This document shows positions 23,972-35,776 of a stretch of 64,000 nucleotides of DNA, one piece after another; position 1 is the stretch's first letter; the number at the start of each line of letters is the position of its first letter. The position numbers were made by a program, and so were the translations under genes. Source of the DNA: Pyrrhoderma lamaoense (Eukaryota > Basidiomycota > Agaricomycetes > Hymenochaetales > Hymenochaetaceae); assembly GCA_002794735.1 (NCBI GenBank), contig NBAZ01000011.1, forward strand, positions 806,001-870,000. The letters are read 5' to 3'. The notes beneath the pieces were generated by a model. The model saw only the letters and a program-made list of their open reading frames with translations, ran no database searches and was not told the DNA's origin.

Positions 23972-26074
23972 TTACAATAGTATTCTTAAGAAGAAAAGAG
24001 GTAAAGCAGACAAGAGCAACAACGAGATTATTGCTTGCGACGAAAATTGATAAATTGAGAATCCTGCACTCGTATCTGCTTCCGACTCCCCATCAGACAG
24101 TTGATCACCATTCCCGACTTCGTAAACACCTGTCCTTCCTAGTTCTTCGCCTTCAGAAGAAAACGCTAAGACTGCAACAAAGTTTGGAACATCTTCACCA
24201 TCATCACCTAATGTTATTTGAGTCTCAAAGCCATCTTTTGAAACGTTTTTAATAGAAGATAGTGAATCGAAGTCACTACTGTCATCTCCTCCGTATAGAC
24301 CCCATGTTGAGACTTGTGTTGCGCCATTCCAAGAAACATAAACAATCTGGTCTTCAACTGCCATATCTGGGGGCTGGTTGGTTTGCCCACCCATGATGTG
24401 ATTTTAAACGCGCGGTAATTTTGAATGTTCCCGTTGGAGTTGGATGAGTCTAGAGGACCAATAGATGCTGCCCATACGACGGTACCATTTGGAAGATGTT
24501 CCGTAATCCATGGATTACTTCCTAAATACAGATAAAAGTAATTAAGGGTATGTTTTGGGGAGAATATAAGAAACTAACCATATCCAAGAACATAATTACC
24601 GTCATCAAGAAGCTGTACACTTCCCTGACTTTGGCTGTAATTGCGAAGAACGGGATAGAAATCTTGTTCCAAAGTTACAGTCATGTTACTCTGATCTACG
24701 TTGATTAATAGCCCTCGAGCGCTTGACTCGTCAGTGTCCCATCCAGACGCAGCATTATCAAATAACTATGACAGCAGCAAAATGACGGTTAAAGATAGCT
24801 TTTCAACTAAAATGTATAGACTTACTGTCATCTTTTGGCCATTATCAACCCAACGGGCGTGATGTTGCCATTCGAACTAGAAGGAAAAATAACAATAATA
24901 TTATAGTGTACCACGAAGAATGTTTATTCAAATAGCGTACGTTGGTGCCATTTTCCATTGTAAAGTCGCTGACCATACCGCCCATACGCCAGAGAATTTC
25001 TCCGGAGTCCTTATCAATTTTATAAAGCTGATGGAAATGTCGGCAAGAGATAAGATAATTTCCATCAGAGTCTTTGTCTACTGAGTTCACTATTGAAATT
25101 GTTTAGTGGTAAACAATAGTCTGGAAAAGATACAACGTACTGTGTACAGCGTCCCAGGGACTAGACTCAGTGCCAGTTCCTGTCCAAGACGCTGGTTCAG
25201 CATAGCTATAAGAGATTATTAATACATAATTCCGTAAAGTAGAATTTCGACTGTACGTTTCGTTCCACCAGTTCAAGTGTTCAAAGGCACTCCATGAGAA
25301 AATCAAGTCCCCAGTTTCTATATTAATTTCCTATTAATTGGCTGATTAATTGATTTTTAAAGCTTATAAAAATGACGTTATCCCACTTGGAAAAGAGAAT
25401 CCAAGAACCTGATATTAATTATAAGTTTATGACTGCGATCAAAGTACGAATAAATTTACCATGAATCTTCATCAAGACCGGCTGCTGTCAAGTTTTCTTG
25501 CCGAGGATTATAAACGGTAAACAATGCCGAACTACTGCTCGCCGAAGGTATATGGAACTCATGCAAGTCTAAAAGATAACAGTCAATAAAGCCGATTTGA
25601 ACGGAAGGAGAAAAGTCGAGTACCAGCAGATAACCCATCCCCAGCGCTGATTTCTTTAACCACAGTATACGAAGTATCAATCATAAGGCCAGTTCCCTGC
25701 CCATAACCAGATGCTGTACCCGATCCTCTCCAGACCGTGATGTATTGCTCGTTTTCATAAGTTTGGACATTTATGTCATGACAAATATAACCACTAAAAG
25801 TTGAGGATGTGTCCATCCATACTGGTTGTCCTTTAGAATCATAGATCACTGGACCTATATCCACAACGTCACTTTCATGGGGACAAGTCAAGTAGAGCGC
25901 GTTGTCAGAGTCGTATAAGGTGTCATCTGTCACAGATATTTGAAGTAGGATAGGTTCATAATTTACAGATTTGAATGAAGTAGTGAACGAATTTGCTTCC
26001 CCACACGAAATCCAGGCACACAAAAAGACCAAGATGAGGATATGAGACAGGTCCGCGCCATTCGTAGCTGTCAT
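23972..26074 (-). CDS. Arylsulfotransferase-like (ASST family) secreted or GPI-anchored protein
   Basis: Begins with a hydrophobic signal peptide (ILILVFLCAWISC) and ends with a hydrophobic tail (AIISLLLLSALPLFFLRILL) after Ser-rich sequence, suggesting a GPI anchor or tail membrane segment, hence a cell-surface protein. The body matches the fungal ASST family: YICHDINVQTYENEQYITVWRG, DLHEFHIP, ETGDLIFSWSAFEHL, SVDKDSDGNYLISCRHFHQLYKID, GEILWRMGG, FEWQHHARW, LFDNAASG, SARGLLI and DDGNYVLGYGSNPWITE, spread over at least eight exons. I see no frame breaks. Bacterial ASSTs move sulfate between phenols; the substrate of fungal members is not established. The HH/H residues of the beta-propeller are present. 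Confidence 0.85.
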
Positions 26075-26536
26075 GGTACAGAAGACAAGAGCTTCACGAG
26101 CAATGTACTAGGGAGGTCTTGTCTAGGCATTTTCGCTACCTGTTTTATGTTTTCTGTTAAATGCTCTATGTTTATCTTCTCTTTGCAAGTTGAGCTACGC
26201 ATCGGCGACCGCCATCACAAGCAAAATCTGATGCCGAAACTTGGTTTTTTTCGGCAAGAATATGCGAGATTTCTATTGGTCGAAAGCGATGGTCAAAGGA
26301 CCTGAACGGGCTCTTTTGGCGATTTGTACAAGGAGGGTCGTACAAAAAATTGATCAAGCATATCTTACCAGCAAAGTATAAAGTAGATAAAAGTCGCACT
26401 TTACCACGACTTGAAATAAACAGATTTTCACCAGAATTTCCAGAACTAGAAAAAGACGACCCTACCAGTCATTAGCTAATTTCCCACGAATGTCCTAGTA
26501 AATATAAAAAAAGTGGATTATTACATTTTATAAGTA
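26075..26536. other. Upstream region of arylsulfotransferase-like gene
   Basis: No gene is seen. Sequence between the signal-peptide exon (-) and the MITE, probably holding the minus-strand promoter. Confidence 0.45.
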
Positions 26537-26560
26537 CAGTAGAAGACTCGAAATGCATAA
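26537..26560 (+). repeat. Left terminal inverted repeat of the MITE
   Basis: 24 bases, perfect reverse complement of 26,983-27,006. Confidence 0.9.
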
Positions 26561-26982
26561 ATTGGTCCGCGAAAAATCGTATGCATTAAGACATTTATGC
26601 AATATTATATGTAACATATAAGTGTGACACACGTGACATGGCTACTTGTTTTAGTAATTGTTAGGGTTACTTTTCGCTTTAGTGCATTTTTATATTGAAT
26701 ATATTCTTTTATCACAACTTGCGAAGCAATTATCGATTTTTTGCTTGATAAAGAGTTTAAAAAATGTTATGCTACTATGGCAAAGCTTTTTATTACATAA
26801 TTTTTTTCAATATTTTGTCATGAGAATTAACTTTTTTGTCTATTTCACTTTAAAATACAATATGATAATGCATATCTATGGAAAAAATATGCATTATGAG
26901 ATATCAAATTTTGTGCATAATTTGGCTGGACATAGTCGGTTCCTAATATTTTATGCATTAACGCATTTTATGTAAAATCACG

Positions 26983-27006
26983 TTATGCATTTCGAGTCTT
27001 CTACTG
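26983..27006 (-). repeat. Right terminal inverted repeat of the MITE
   Basis: 24 bases, perfect reverse complement of 26,537-26,560; followed by TA. Confidence 0.9.
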
Positions 27007-27144
27007 TACATGTACAATTGACAAGAAGAAGCATCTTCAAACTAAAAGTCAGAAAAAGTCTGTAATCAGACGTTGCAAGAAAATTAGACGAGCACAGAAA
27101 CGCAAATATTCCAAAAGGCGTTGAACTAGACAAATTGTGAGATC

Positions 27145-29035
27145 CTACCGAGGTTTACCTTGTATACATAGAATGTCATCCATCTTCTCCCAAAGCTCTT
27201 CCATCTCGCTCTCCCATTTTATTTTCATAGCAGAAGCACAAGATTTACACCACTTAGTCCAATCGACTATCATGAGTCCGAGGTCCACCTCCGATTCATC
27301 GGTCATTAGATACCAATGCCCATCGGCGCGCTTATCAACTATAGCACCTGGTGTTACAACTGGACGTTTGCCAGCCAAGATGCAGAAGCCAGTAATCGGA
27401 TCATACATCCGCGCTGTGAACAGACCCGACTCGTGCATGATCTGTGACCAGTTTAACGCTGTTGCGTGCTTATGGTTCTCTTTGCTTCCACAATTAGCAA
27501 TGCTAGTAGGATGACAGGCCGTATGCTTGATCCAGGTAGAAACAAGTTGCTCACGAGCGTATATTAATTTGATTATGTCTTCGTGAGACAATGGAGTATC
27601 TGGATTTGGATTTGGCTCGTAACTCTGTGTTTGGCTTCTTTTGAACTTGGCACAATTTACACTGGGTACAACTTCCTCAATCGAGGAATCTGAGCTATAA
27701 TCATCTGCAGTCGTTCCACTATTCTCGTCATCCTCATTGTCCTCATACAATCCGAAGCCTACCTCTCTTACGAGTTCATACATCGCAGCTTTGAGGACTT
27801 GAGGCACATCATATTTCCTAGCTAGTGCTACTGTCTCAGCTGCGTGCGGCTTCGGTATAGGCGAGACAGAGTAAACATCTTGAGGCCACATTTTTTCTAG
27901 TTCATCCAATGCCCATTTTCTATATGTGACAAAATTGAAGATAGTAGAAGCACGTAGGATAGATGCTATGGTGGTGAACGACACTTTGCTGCTAAAAAGG
28001 GACCTAATGGACTCATAAGCAGGGTAGCTTATAATGTGAAAATTTGACATGCAGAACTCACATGGTATCATCTATAGCATCAAGAAGAATCGCAAAATCC
28101 TTTGCGTCACCATCGACTTCTATAAGTGGTCCGCCGTATGCTTTATTCTCTGGAGTACTAGAAAGTACGTTTGCGAATAAATTAGCAAAATAAGTTGATT
28201 TTCTTGCTAAGCCGGAGCGATGCAGCTTGAACAGTACATTCTGCATCTGTATGATTACAGAACCATCAAGGTACCAGTGAGAAGGGTGCCGCATCGGTTG
28301 CGAGGTAGAAGCGGATCCTATATCTGGTTCTAAAGCTGGAGTACAACTTTGTACTTTAACTTGCGATTTTGTTCTAGGAACACCGACAGATGTCTTCTTC
28401 CGAGGAGAAGGCATCGAGAGTGATGGTGGCCTTTGTGTTGACTGTAAAAGGAGATCTAAGCAGTTAATGGATGGACTGGAGTCGGTGTCAGTATTGATAT
28501 CAATTTCTGGTGCCAAAGAGTCAACAGACTGAATGTTATTGGGTATATTCAACCTCACCGATCATTTCCCTTACATCAGTGTCATGTCCAGTCGTTTTTT
28601 CTATATTTTCTCTTGTGTTAAGGTCATCAGTGTTATTGCACTCTGACTCTACAGCAACTACTTTAGGCTCCAGTTGTTTTGATGCCAAATTAACTGTTTT
28701 AACGCCGTCAATACTTTCAGGTTCGCTTTAATCACGCCTTCGCTCTGACATAACAATCAAAAAAGAGTATAAAGTGAGAGCATAAAGTAGTTACAAGTTC
28801 CAACTGATCTTCATTCTCTAGTTTTATCTTTTTTTGTTGGTTTTCAAGCTCGGGAGGGTCAGGTTCATAATAACGTTTATCCCCTACTGTTTTAGCTGTT
28901 ATCACCAACTTAGCGTACCACTGTATTTCAGGCAGGAGTTCTGAGACATACTAGATGATGCGATTTCTTCGTTGGTGGTGTGACACTCAAGTCTATCGTC
29001 ATGTCCAATGTAGTGCTGTGAATCTGAGTTCTCAT
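27145..29035 (-). CDS. BTB/POZ domain protein
   Basis: An acidic, Ser-rich N-terminal region (including DKRYYEPDPPELENQQKK and later DTDSSPSINCLDLL) leads to a BTB fold at HWYLDGSVIIQMQNVLFKLH, KSTYFANLF and GDAKDFAILLDAID. Next come helices SFTTIASILRASTIFNF, KYDVPQVLKAAMYELV, an acidic linker (DNEDDENSG) and a C-terminal domain ending CIQGKPR. Such proteins are expanded in Agaricomycetes; most are uncharacterised and BTB domains generally mediate dimerisation or cullin-adaptor roles. Introns include a 46-nt one at about 28,528-28,573 (GTAAGG...ATTCAG). One base appears missing at about 28,722-28,728. The start at 29,035 is tentative and itself needs one restored base. Confidence 0.75.
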
Positions 29036-29247
29036 CTAACAACGGACATGATAAAAACAAGTAAAACTGGGGTCACATCATACGCGTTATGTCACGTAGC
29101 CTGATACGCCTTATTCACGCGTGATCATTACATTATTATCACGCAACATAGACGAAAATTCGATTCAAATCCTTTATTCATATACATTGTACATATGTAA
29201 TTCCTTTGGCAAGCAAGTATCGTCACACTCCTATATAATGAAGAGAA

Positions 29248-30564
29248 TTAGGAAGAGAATGTTATAGAAGCAAATGTAGGACGATGGTCGCTAGCTAAGA
29301 TACCCTCATCCGAAAGTGAACTGGGTACTTTATATCCTGATGATGACCTGGGATAGTTGAGTGGAGGAGTATGAGCTCGCTAATACATGATAGAAACTAT
29401 ACTTACCAGCCACCATTACTTCCTCCAAAAACAAAATCTATCCTATCAGTGATTGTCGACGAATTCTCTGGCGCAACAAAGTCTGTGAATGTTGCAAAGT
29501 TTCCCGAAATACTGAGCGTAGACGTCTGGCCTCGGATATCTATCATGTGAAAATCGGGCATAGAGTCGGCAGGAACCGCAAACCTATCAGCGAAATCACT
29601 GGGTATCTCAACCATCGGCATTGCTCCAGTGATAATTTTGTACGAGCCAGAGTCGCTTTTACCAGTCGCAGTGCTTTAGATAGCATCAAGTTTAGCAAAT
29701 TAAAACGTAAGAGAGAGAAATTGGTCTACCTGTTGAAATCCCCTGTTACTATCACAGGACACTCTTGATTAACAGCTTCAAATCTTGCTCTCTGCAGGAT
29801 TAGAGACGCTCCAAGCTGTCGTTGATCATCAGATTGATCATCTAGATGCGTATTTAAAAGTACTATCGTCGTCGTTGCACCAGTGATAAGTAAGTTCAAC
29901 CTTGTTGCCGTACAGATTCTCACTGAACCTGCACCAGGAAACTTTGAACCTGCTACGAATGGTGTTTGCCTACGTATTAATTGATTAACTTCTAAAATTT
30001 TCGATTATTTCGAAAAAATCACGATAGCCAAAAAGTATCGAATTCCACAAGCTCAACCTGGGAGCTGTATAGAGTTTCTCGTTATTGAAGAGAACCATGG
30101 TGAGTCACAGATATTGTTCCTCACCTATTATAAAATACAGGGGAAAACTCCCCAGCATCGATCCCATCATCCCTTCCCACGCCAACCTTTGCAAGATCAG
30201 AATCTCCTATTGTGAGAAAGCTCAATTAAAGTTACAAAGTTCCATGGGTCCCCTCCAAGACGCAAAAGCTGTAGCATATCATCTACTTGTCTTACCAGGG
30301 CCTCTTGAAAGTCTACCACACTCTATGAGGTCGAATTCAAAACAACAGACCATGCATAATACCTGCTATGATTATCCCTTCGCTAAGGAGCTGTTGAGCT
30401 ACCTTGATACGTCTTGTACTCCAAGGCATTTCCGGAAGTATATTATTGAATTTAGTTGGTCTAACCAGAGGCCCAGGGTAATTATCTAGGGACTCTTGGA
30501 CAGTGATAGAATCGGGAATTGAGTCAAACCGTAGATTCCAGGTTGCTAGTTTAATCGTTCCCAT
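29248..30564 (-). CDS. Endonuclease/exonuclease/phosphatase family protein
   Basis: A metal-dependent phosphodiesterase fold of the DNase I-like EEP superfamily. Visible motifs in order are TIKLATWNLRFD at the start, FQEAL, SVRICTATRL, the catalytic NTHLDDQSDDQRQ, VTGDFN, ITDRIDFVFGG and the terminal ASDHRPTF, which supplies the catalytic Asp-His. Several short introns separate these blocks. The product is about 330 residues, usual for fungal members of this group. No signal peptide is seen. Substrate is unknown; related fungal proteins are annotated only by fold. Confidence 0.85.
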
Positions 30565-31174
30565 TGTGGAGAAGGTGGAAGATGAAGCAAATTAGGACAA
30601 AGGGAGTTGTATGTCTTGTGTACTTTGAGCCCATAAACGTGCTTCAGATGTACATGTATATATAAAGAAAGAGCGTCATAACTAAAAACTGATCACATGG
30701 TGCCGGAATTAACTACTGCTACCATCATGATCATGATCATGATCACTAGAATATCACAGAATAATCTTACAGCTGGAATACACGTTCTGGTATATTATAG
30801 GATGCCGGGAGGTATGATCGACATTATTAATTATGGCACTCAAACTCGATAAGCAGTTAATTCCACATCAGCTCCGCTTTTGTAACTGGCGTTCTTTGCA
30901 AAACATTGTAACCCATACAAAAGATACCTCAGGCATACTATGTCTACTCGCGGATTCAACTTAGTAAGTGTTATAAACAACTTTAACAATGATTATTGTT
31001 CTGATAAGAGATGTATGAGACATTAAGGTTTTACTAGATAGTAACTTGAGGCTCTTCCTGTCCCTAGAAAGGAAAAAGTAAAATTCGGTAGCTAGTATAA
31101 AAATATGTTTCCGAGATAGAAGCACAAGTACGCCAACCTATATCTTGTTTTCACCAAGGCAGATATGCAAAATC
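30565..31174. other. Intergenic region
   Basis: No gene is seen. Contains a short self-complementary hexanucleotide repeat (ATCATG units, 30,724-30,745). Confidence 0.5.
30724..30745. repeat. Short palindromic tandem repeat (ATCATG)n
   Basis: Three and a half units of a hexamer that is its own reverse complement when phased as ATGATCAT; a simple-sequence repeat. Confidence 0.7.
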
Positions 31175-33399
31175 TTATACTCTCCCCAAGTTCGAGTGAA
31201 TAATCATATCAGCGCATCTCTCTGCAATCATTACAGAAGGAGCTTGAAGATGCGTTGCGGGTATCTGCGGAAAGATGCTAGAGTCCGCAATTCGTAAATT
31301 CCTAACACCATGAACACGTAACTCATCATCTACCACTCCGGGAGACGCGTCATCTTCGGGTGCCATCCTGCATGTTGACGAATAATGATATGTCGTACGA
31401 GCATATTTTCGTATATGTGCATCGAGATCATGGTCAGAATCACTCTTCGGTACAATGTCATCTTTGAGGGGATATCCATCGATAGTCATCTGCTTTGCTA
31501 GAGCCATAGAAAGACGCATACTCGCTCGGAGGACGTTCCAATCATTCGGTGAAGACAATGAATTCAACGAAATCTTCGGTGGTTCTCTAGAGTCCTTCGA
31601 TACAATCTCAATACTTCCTGTAGATTGAGGACGAAGATTCACACATAGTAGTCCAAATCTGCCCTGAGATTTGTCAAACGCCTCCCCGGTTGTATAGTAT
31701 GCTGTCTTTTCACAGGATTTATTCAGATGGGAGATGATACAAAAGACAAGTCGATTTTGACTCACAGACATGATCTCTATATCAGGAATATTGTTTGGAT
31801 CCCTTGAGTCCGACTCGGCTGGTGATGCAATATTTTTCATCTCCGAGTCGAGATGCTTTGAATTTGCAAATATGGATACATCGGTGACTGGACAAGTCAA
31901 CATTCCAGTTCCGCGAATAAAGTATTTCAAAACCTCTCGGAGGAACAAAAGGGGTTTCGTTTCATAGATGACAAAAGAATCCTCTAGAGCGTTCGTATAG
32001 ATGATAGGAGCGGCAATATGATCTTGCTAAGTAATAATGAGAAATAATTTTCTCGTAAAAGAAAAATGTTTCATGTGCATACCAGATAGGAACCAACTCC
32101 CGGTAGATCTTTCAAGACCGGGATATCCAAGGACCTTAGTAGACTTGCAGAACCAATTCCACTATCATCTACCATTAGAGATATCCTGTTAGGTGAACAA
32201 GTAGATTTTACCTTCTCTGAAGAATTTGAGGATTGGACAATGGGCCTCCACATAATACTATCTCTCGTTTCGCAGTAACATGTACTGTAGGTACTGGTTC
32301 AGATGCATCTTGTTGGATAAAGACGCCTTCTGCTTGTGGTACTCCATCAGATCCCAGCTTTAAATCAACTCTAGTAACTATTGCACCAGTGCAAATAGTA
32401 AGGTTATGGCGTTGGTTTACAAGTTCTACGGGAAGAAACGCAGCAAATGTCGATTGACGCCGACCATATTCGTCCAGCGTGTAATGACATTTTGAGCTTC
32501 CATAAGCAGGGTTCGAAGAATCATTTATATCAGGTATAAAGGGTAGCCCAAGAGACGCTGCAGCCTTGTGTAGACTAGTAGCAGAGAAGGTTTCAGAGAA
32601 TATTCTGATTTATGTATTTATAGAGAAAAGAGTGTATACTAGGCCTTCATTGCGTTAGCATTTCTAGCGAAATTGTGTTCAATCGCCAGTAGTACCAACA
32701 GCTTCAAGAATACTATACGCGATATTGATCTCTAAGATGAAAACAGACTTACTAGGTTGTATGCTCGAAATATGTAGTCTCATGTATACGAGTCTTCCAT
32801 TCTCCTATATCATATGATATAAATGAAATAATGTAAATAAGGTAATATACTATAACCTTCTCATTTACCTTTGACGCCCACTTCCGTGCTTGGTTTTGGG
32901 AGCAAGCTATGCTGTGATTTCTTGAAAAATGGAAGTACATCATTATAACTCCAACCCTTTCTCCCATCAACGCTCCATTTATTATATTCTGCAGCATGTC
33001 CACGGGTATATATCATGGCATTGACTCTAGACGTACCACCTAGGCCACTCCCATTTATGAGCTCATGTATACGCCCACCAAGAAAGTCATCCGGAGCACT
33101 ATTCTGCCGAAGTGTAGGACCTGGAGTGGGCGAAAAAGGATTGGAAAAAAGAGGAATCCGAGATGACCATGTATCATTTGCAAATCCTCTCTCGATGAGC
33201 AGGACGGAGACATCGCGATCCTTACTTAATCGATTTGCTAATACACAACCAGCCGTACCCCCGCCTAGGCATAAAAAAAAGATGACGTGTTTGTTCTCAG
33301 TGAGTACATTGACAGTTACTTGCCTATGATTATATAATCATATTCATTCTTGAGAGAATTGCAGGAGACTTCAGGATATGGAGAAGAAAATGGCCACAT
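31175..33399 (-). CDS. GMC oxidoreductase 1 (alcohol/aryl-alcohol oxidase-like, FAD)
   Basis: Starts MWPFSSPYPEVSCNS and reaches the FAD-binding [22 protein letters not shown] across an intron whose donor is GC (GCAAGT, about 33,267-33,326). Later landmarks are [63 protein letters not shown] and the C-terminal RIADSSIFPQIPATHLQAPSVMIAERCADMI (listed across its length only as a landmark). The order and spacing match full-length GMC alcohol oxidases, flavoenzymes that oxidise alcohols with O2 or quinones. The catalytic His is expected in the final block, where the sequence reads ATHLQAP. The frames are clean. No clear signal peptide, so secretion is uncertain. Confidence 0.88.
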
Positions 33400-34937
33400 T
33401 GTTGTAGTTGTCCTTGAAAAAAAAAGTTTAGTAGCAGAAACTGGTGGTTCATAATTTTAGCCGTATATATGTTTATCAAAAGGGGATAAGAATCAAGATG
33501 ATCCGATTATTAATCTAATACACAACACTATACACAAACACATACAGATGCTCGGCAATTCAATCAAATCTTTATACAAATGTCAATATTGTTTTCATTC
33601 TTCTTCTTCTTCTTCTCAAGACTTGATAAGACTTTCCGTACAATATACCTATCTACTAAATCCATAAACATCAGGGTATATAGTTTAGTATATATGGACA
33701 TAGACAGTGACAGAAATTGTGAACGCAACAAAGAATACAGTCTGGATAGGAACTACACAGACGTTCGTACATTTGATATACAATATCAACGTTGATGGTA
33801 GCAGATCCGGGTCGCCCGGGATACCCGCTCGTTATTACTCATACACGTTAGCGTTATCACTTGAGATGAGAAATCTAAAGCACAAACTCAAGATTATGAC
33901 CAATCTTCAGTTGTGATCGTGCTAGGATACATGTATATCAATCTAATGGTTTCTCATAAAAAAGGTTTCTTATAGACATAGTAGCTTCCCTCAGGCTCAT
34001 AGATAGTCCATATGATAACCTATATTTATATAGTCTGTAACTCTAAAATTCGCTTCTTCATCAAGTTTCATTACCAGAAAAGTTTCAAGTGTATGTAAGT
34101 ATCAGCTCAAGCGACTCAAGATGCTTCGACCACATTTTATCTGTTGGAAAGAAGGTTTGATATTAAGCACTCCCAGCAGTTCTCTACAGAAATGTGTTGT
34201 ATCACACTTTTGATGAGAGTCCCACATTCCTAGTAACAGTATCAGATGCATACCATAAGGTTACTTATAGATTAAGAAGCATATAAAGTTTTCCGGCCAC
34301 ATCCAGACTCAGGTGCCATAAAATAAGGAGTACCTCTTGAGAGATTGATAATAATCACCGCAGATGATATCTGTATATGAAAAACTAACCAGCGGCATTA
34401 AAAATACCATCGAGGATGATATATCATTGCATCTTTGGAATTCTTCTATGCCACCCTCGTCTCCTGTACTGAAATAGGGAGAGATGGGGTCAATATGAGC
34501 CTACAGATTGGTGCTACTACCTGAGGTTATCGGGACGGAGGTTATGATAGTGAAAACTACCCGTACCAATGGTGCAGTCCACTCCTTGTTGCCGAGAATG
34601 GAGAATGGAAGAATTTTAGCCAGTACAACCATATTCTATGTTGCATCCTTCATATCCTCAAGTCGAAACCCGCCGTTTGCGAGCTCTTTGGGTATCATAT
34701 TTTAGATACTATTGTCGATGCATGATGTGTCTCCTCCCTCCCCTTCTTTCTTCAACTGTTGAACCGCTTAGAGAGCCTAACCATATTTTTTATATTCAAT
34801 ACTGCGAATACTGCTAATTCCTCTCTCTTAATTATCATGCCTCTCCACGTTTCTTCTTCACTTGTATCATATCTCAACCTTGACGCTGTTGTTATGAGTT
34901 CGGGCTCAAGGACCATCTACCCCACGCTATTGGGTTT
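33400..34937. other. Intergenic region
   Basis: About 1.5 kb with no supportable gene. The left end carries the promoter of GMC oxidoreductase 1 (-). It contains low-complexity TTC repeats around 33,597-33,616. No RNA gene or mobile element was recognised. Confidence 0.45.
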
Positions 34938-35729
34938 TCACGCACCCTGCGCAGCAAGCTCTTCAAGCAGTCTCAAGATCTTTGGATCATCTCGAAAAAA
35001 GCCTGGATACATGTGCCTAGAGGATACGACATATATCAACCAAGTGATGACACAAACTATAGCATAACGAAGTGGACCAATGTCGAAAAGGGCTAATATG
35101 ACATAAACTCTCCATGAAGGTTACTAGCGTCAAAAGTATTCAAACCTGTTGATTATCCGTATCAATCGGCCAATGACAAAGAGCTCGCACATTGCGTACA
35201 GACGCAAATGAGATTTCTACTGGTATGAAAGAGTCGTATCTTTGTAGAAGTGGTTTCAAGGCCAAGACAGCGGATATATGAGTATTTTTATCGCCGGAGG
35301 CCCAATCCCTGAAGAAGAGGATAACACGTTCTCAGTTGATCACGAATCTCCAAGATTGGTTGTTGAGAGGTGGCTTTGTCTGTTATATTGCAAAGGGATG
35401 CTCCTTAGAGTAACTGGTTACTGGATGAGATGCAATTGTCTTACATAGTGAATTACATGAAACCAAATAAGTCAATTATTATTAATTACTTTTGATTGCT
35501 CAACACCGCCCTCCATCATAACTTGACAACTGAATCCTGCAGGAAAAGCATGAGTTAACTCGAATACCATCACCCTCTCTACCTTCTTCCCACTGTAGAC
35601 AGCGATTACCAGTACAAGTACGCATCTAGCCTACTTGTTGACAAAAATTTTCATAATAAACACAATAAGTTCACCTATCCATACAGAATTGATCTGAGCG
35701 TATTCAGATCCAGAGAGCCCAGTAGACAT
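34938..35729 (-). CDS. Unrecognised small protein, possibly membrane-associated
   Basis: Reading leftwards from ATG 35,729 (MSTGLSGSEYAQINS), the exons give a hydrophobic VLVLVIAVYSGKKVERVMVF, then ELTHAFPAGFSC, RVILFFRDWASGDKNTHIS and DSFIPVEISFASVRNVRALC. A last exon holds ITWLIYVVSSRHMYPGFF and ends LLEELAAQGA at 34,938. Continuous codon-like sequence over several exons with usable GT-AG borders supports a real gene, but at least one exon junction does not keep frame as I read it. No family is recognised. Its start codon lies only about 47 bases from the divergent metallophosphoesterase gene, so the two probably share a promoter. Confidence 0.5.
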
Positions 35730-35776
35730 CGAGCTACTTTCACCTTGAAATCGAGACATCTACCTTAGTAACTGCT

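Larger units (their letters stand above)
26537..27006. mobile_element. 470 bp MITE with perfect 24 bp terminal inverted repeats, TA flanks
   Basis: The ends 26,537-26,560 and 26,983-27,006 are perfect reverse complements, starting CAGTAGAAGACTCG. TA dinucleotides flank both ends (26,535-26,536 and 27,007-27,008), the target duplication expected of Tc1/mariner/pogo-type elements, whose termini often begin CAGT. The interior is far more AT-rich than its surroundings, with repeated ATGCAT/TGCATAA motifs near both ends. It has no transposase motif, only a low-complexity open frame. It is therefore a non-autonomous element. Confidence 0.85.

Noticed and set aside
26658..26975. 105-codon frame inside the MITE as a transposase
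   Set aside because: Phe/Leu/Ile-rich translation of AT-rich DNA, with no DDE or DNA-binding motif.
28510..28731. Plus-strand frame over the BTB gene N-terminus
   Set aside because: It overlaps minus-strand exons that join across a 46-nt intron into the BTB protein.
30724..30745. Palindromic hexamer repeat as a regulatory operator
   Set aside because: It is a simple-sequence repeat between two genes with no other sign of function.
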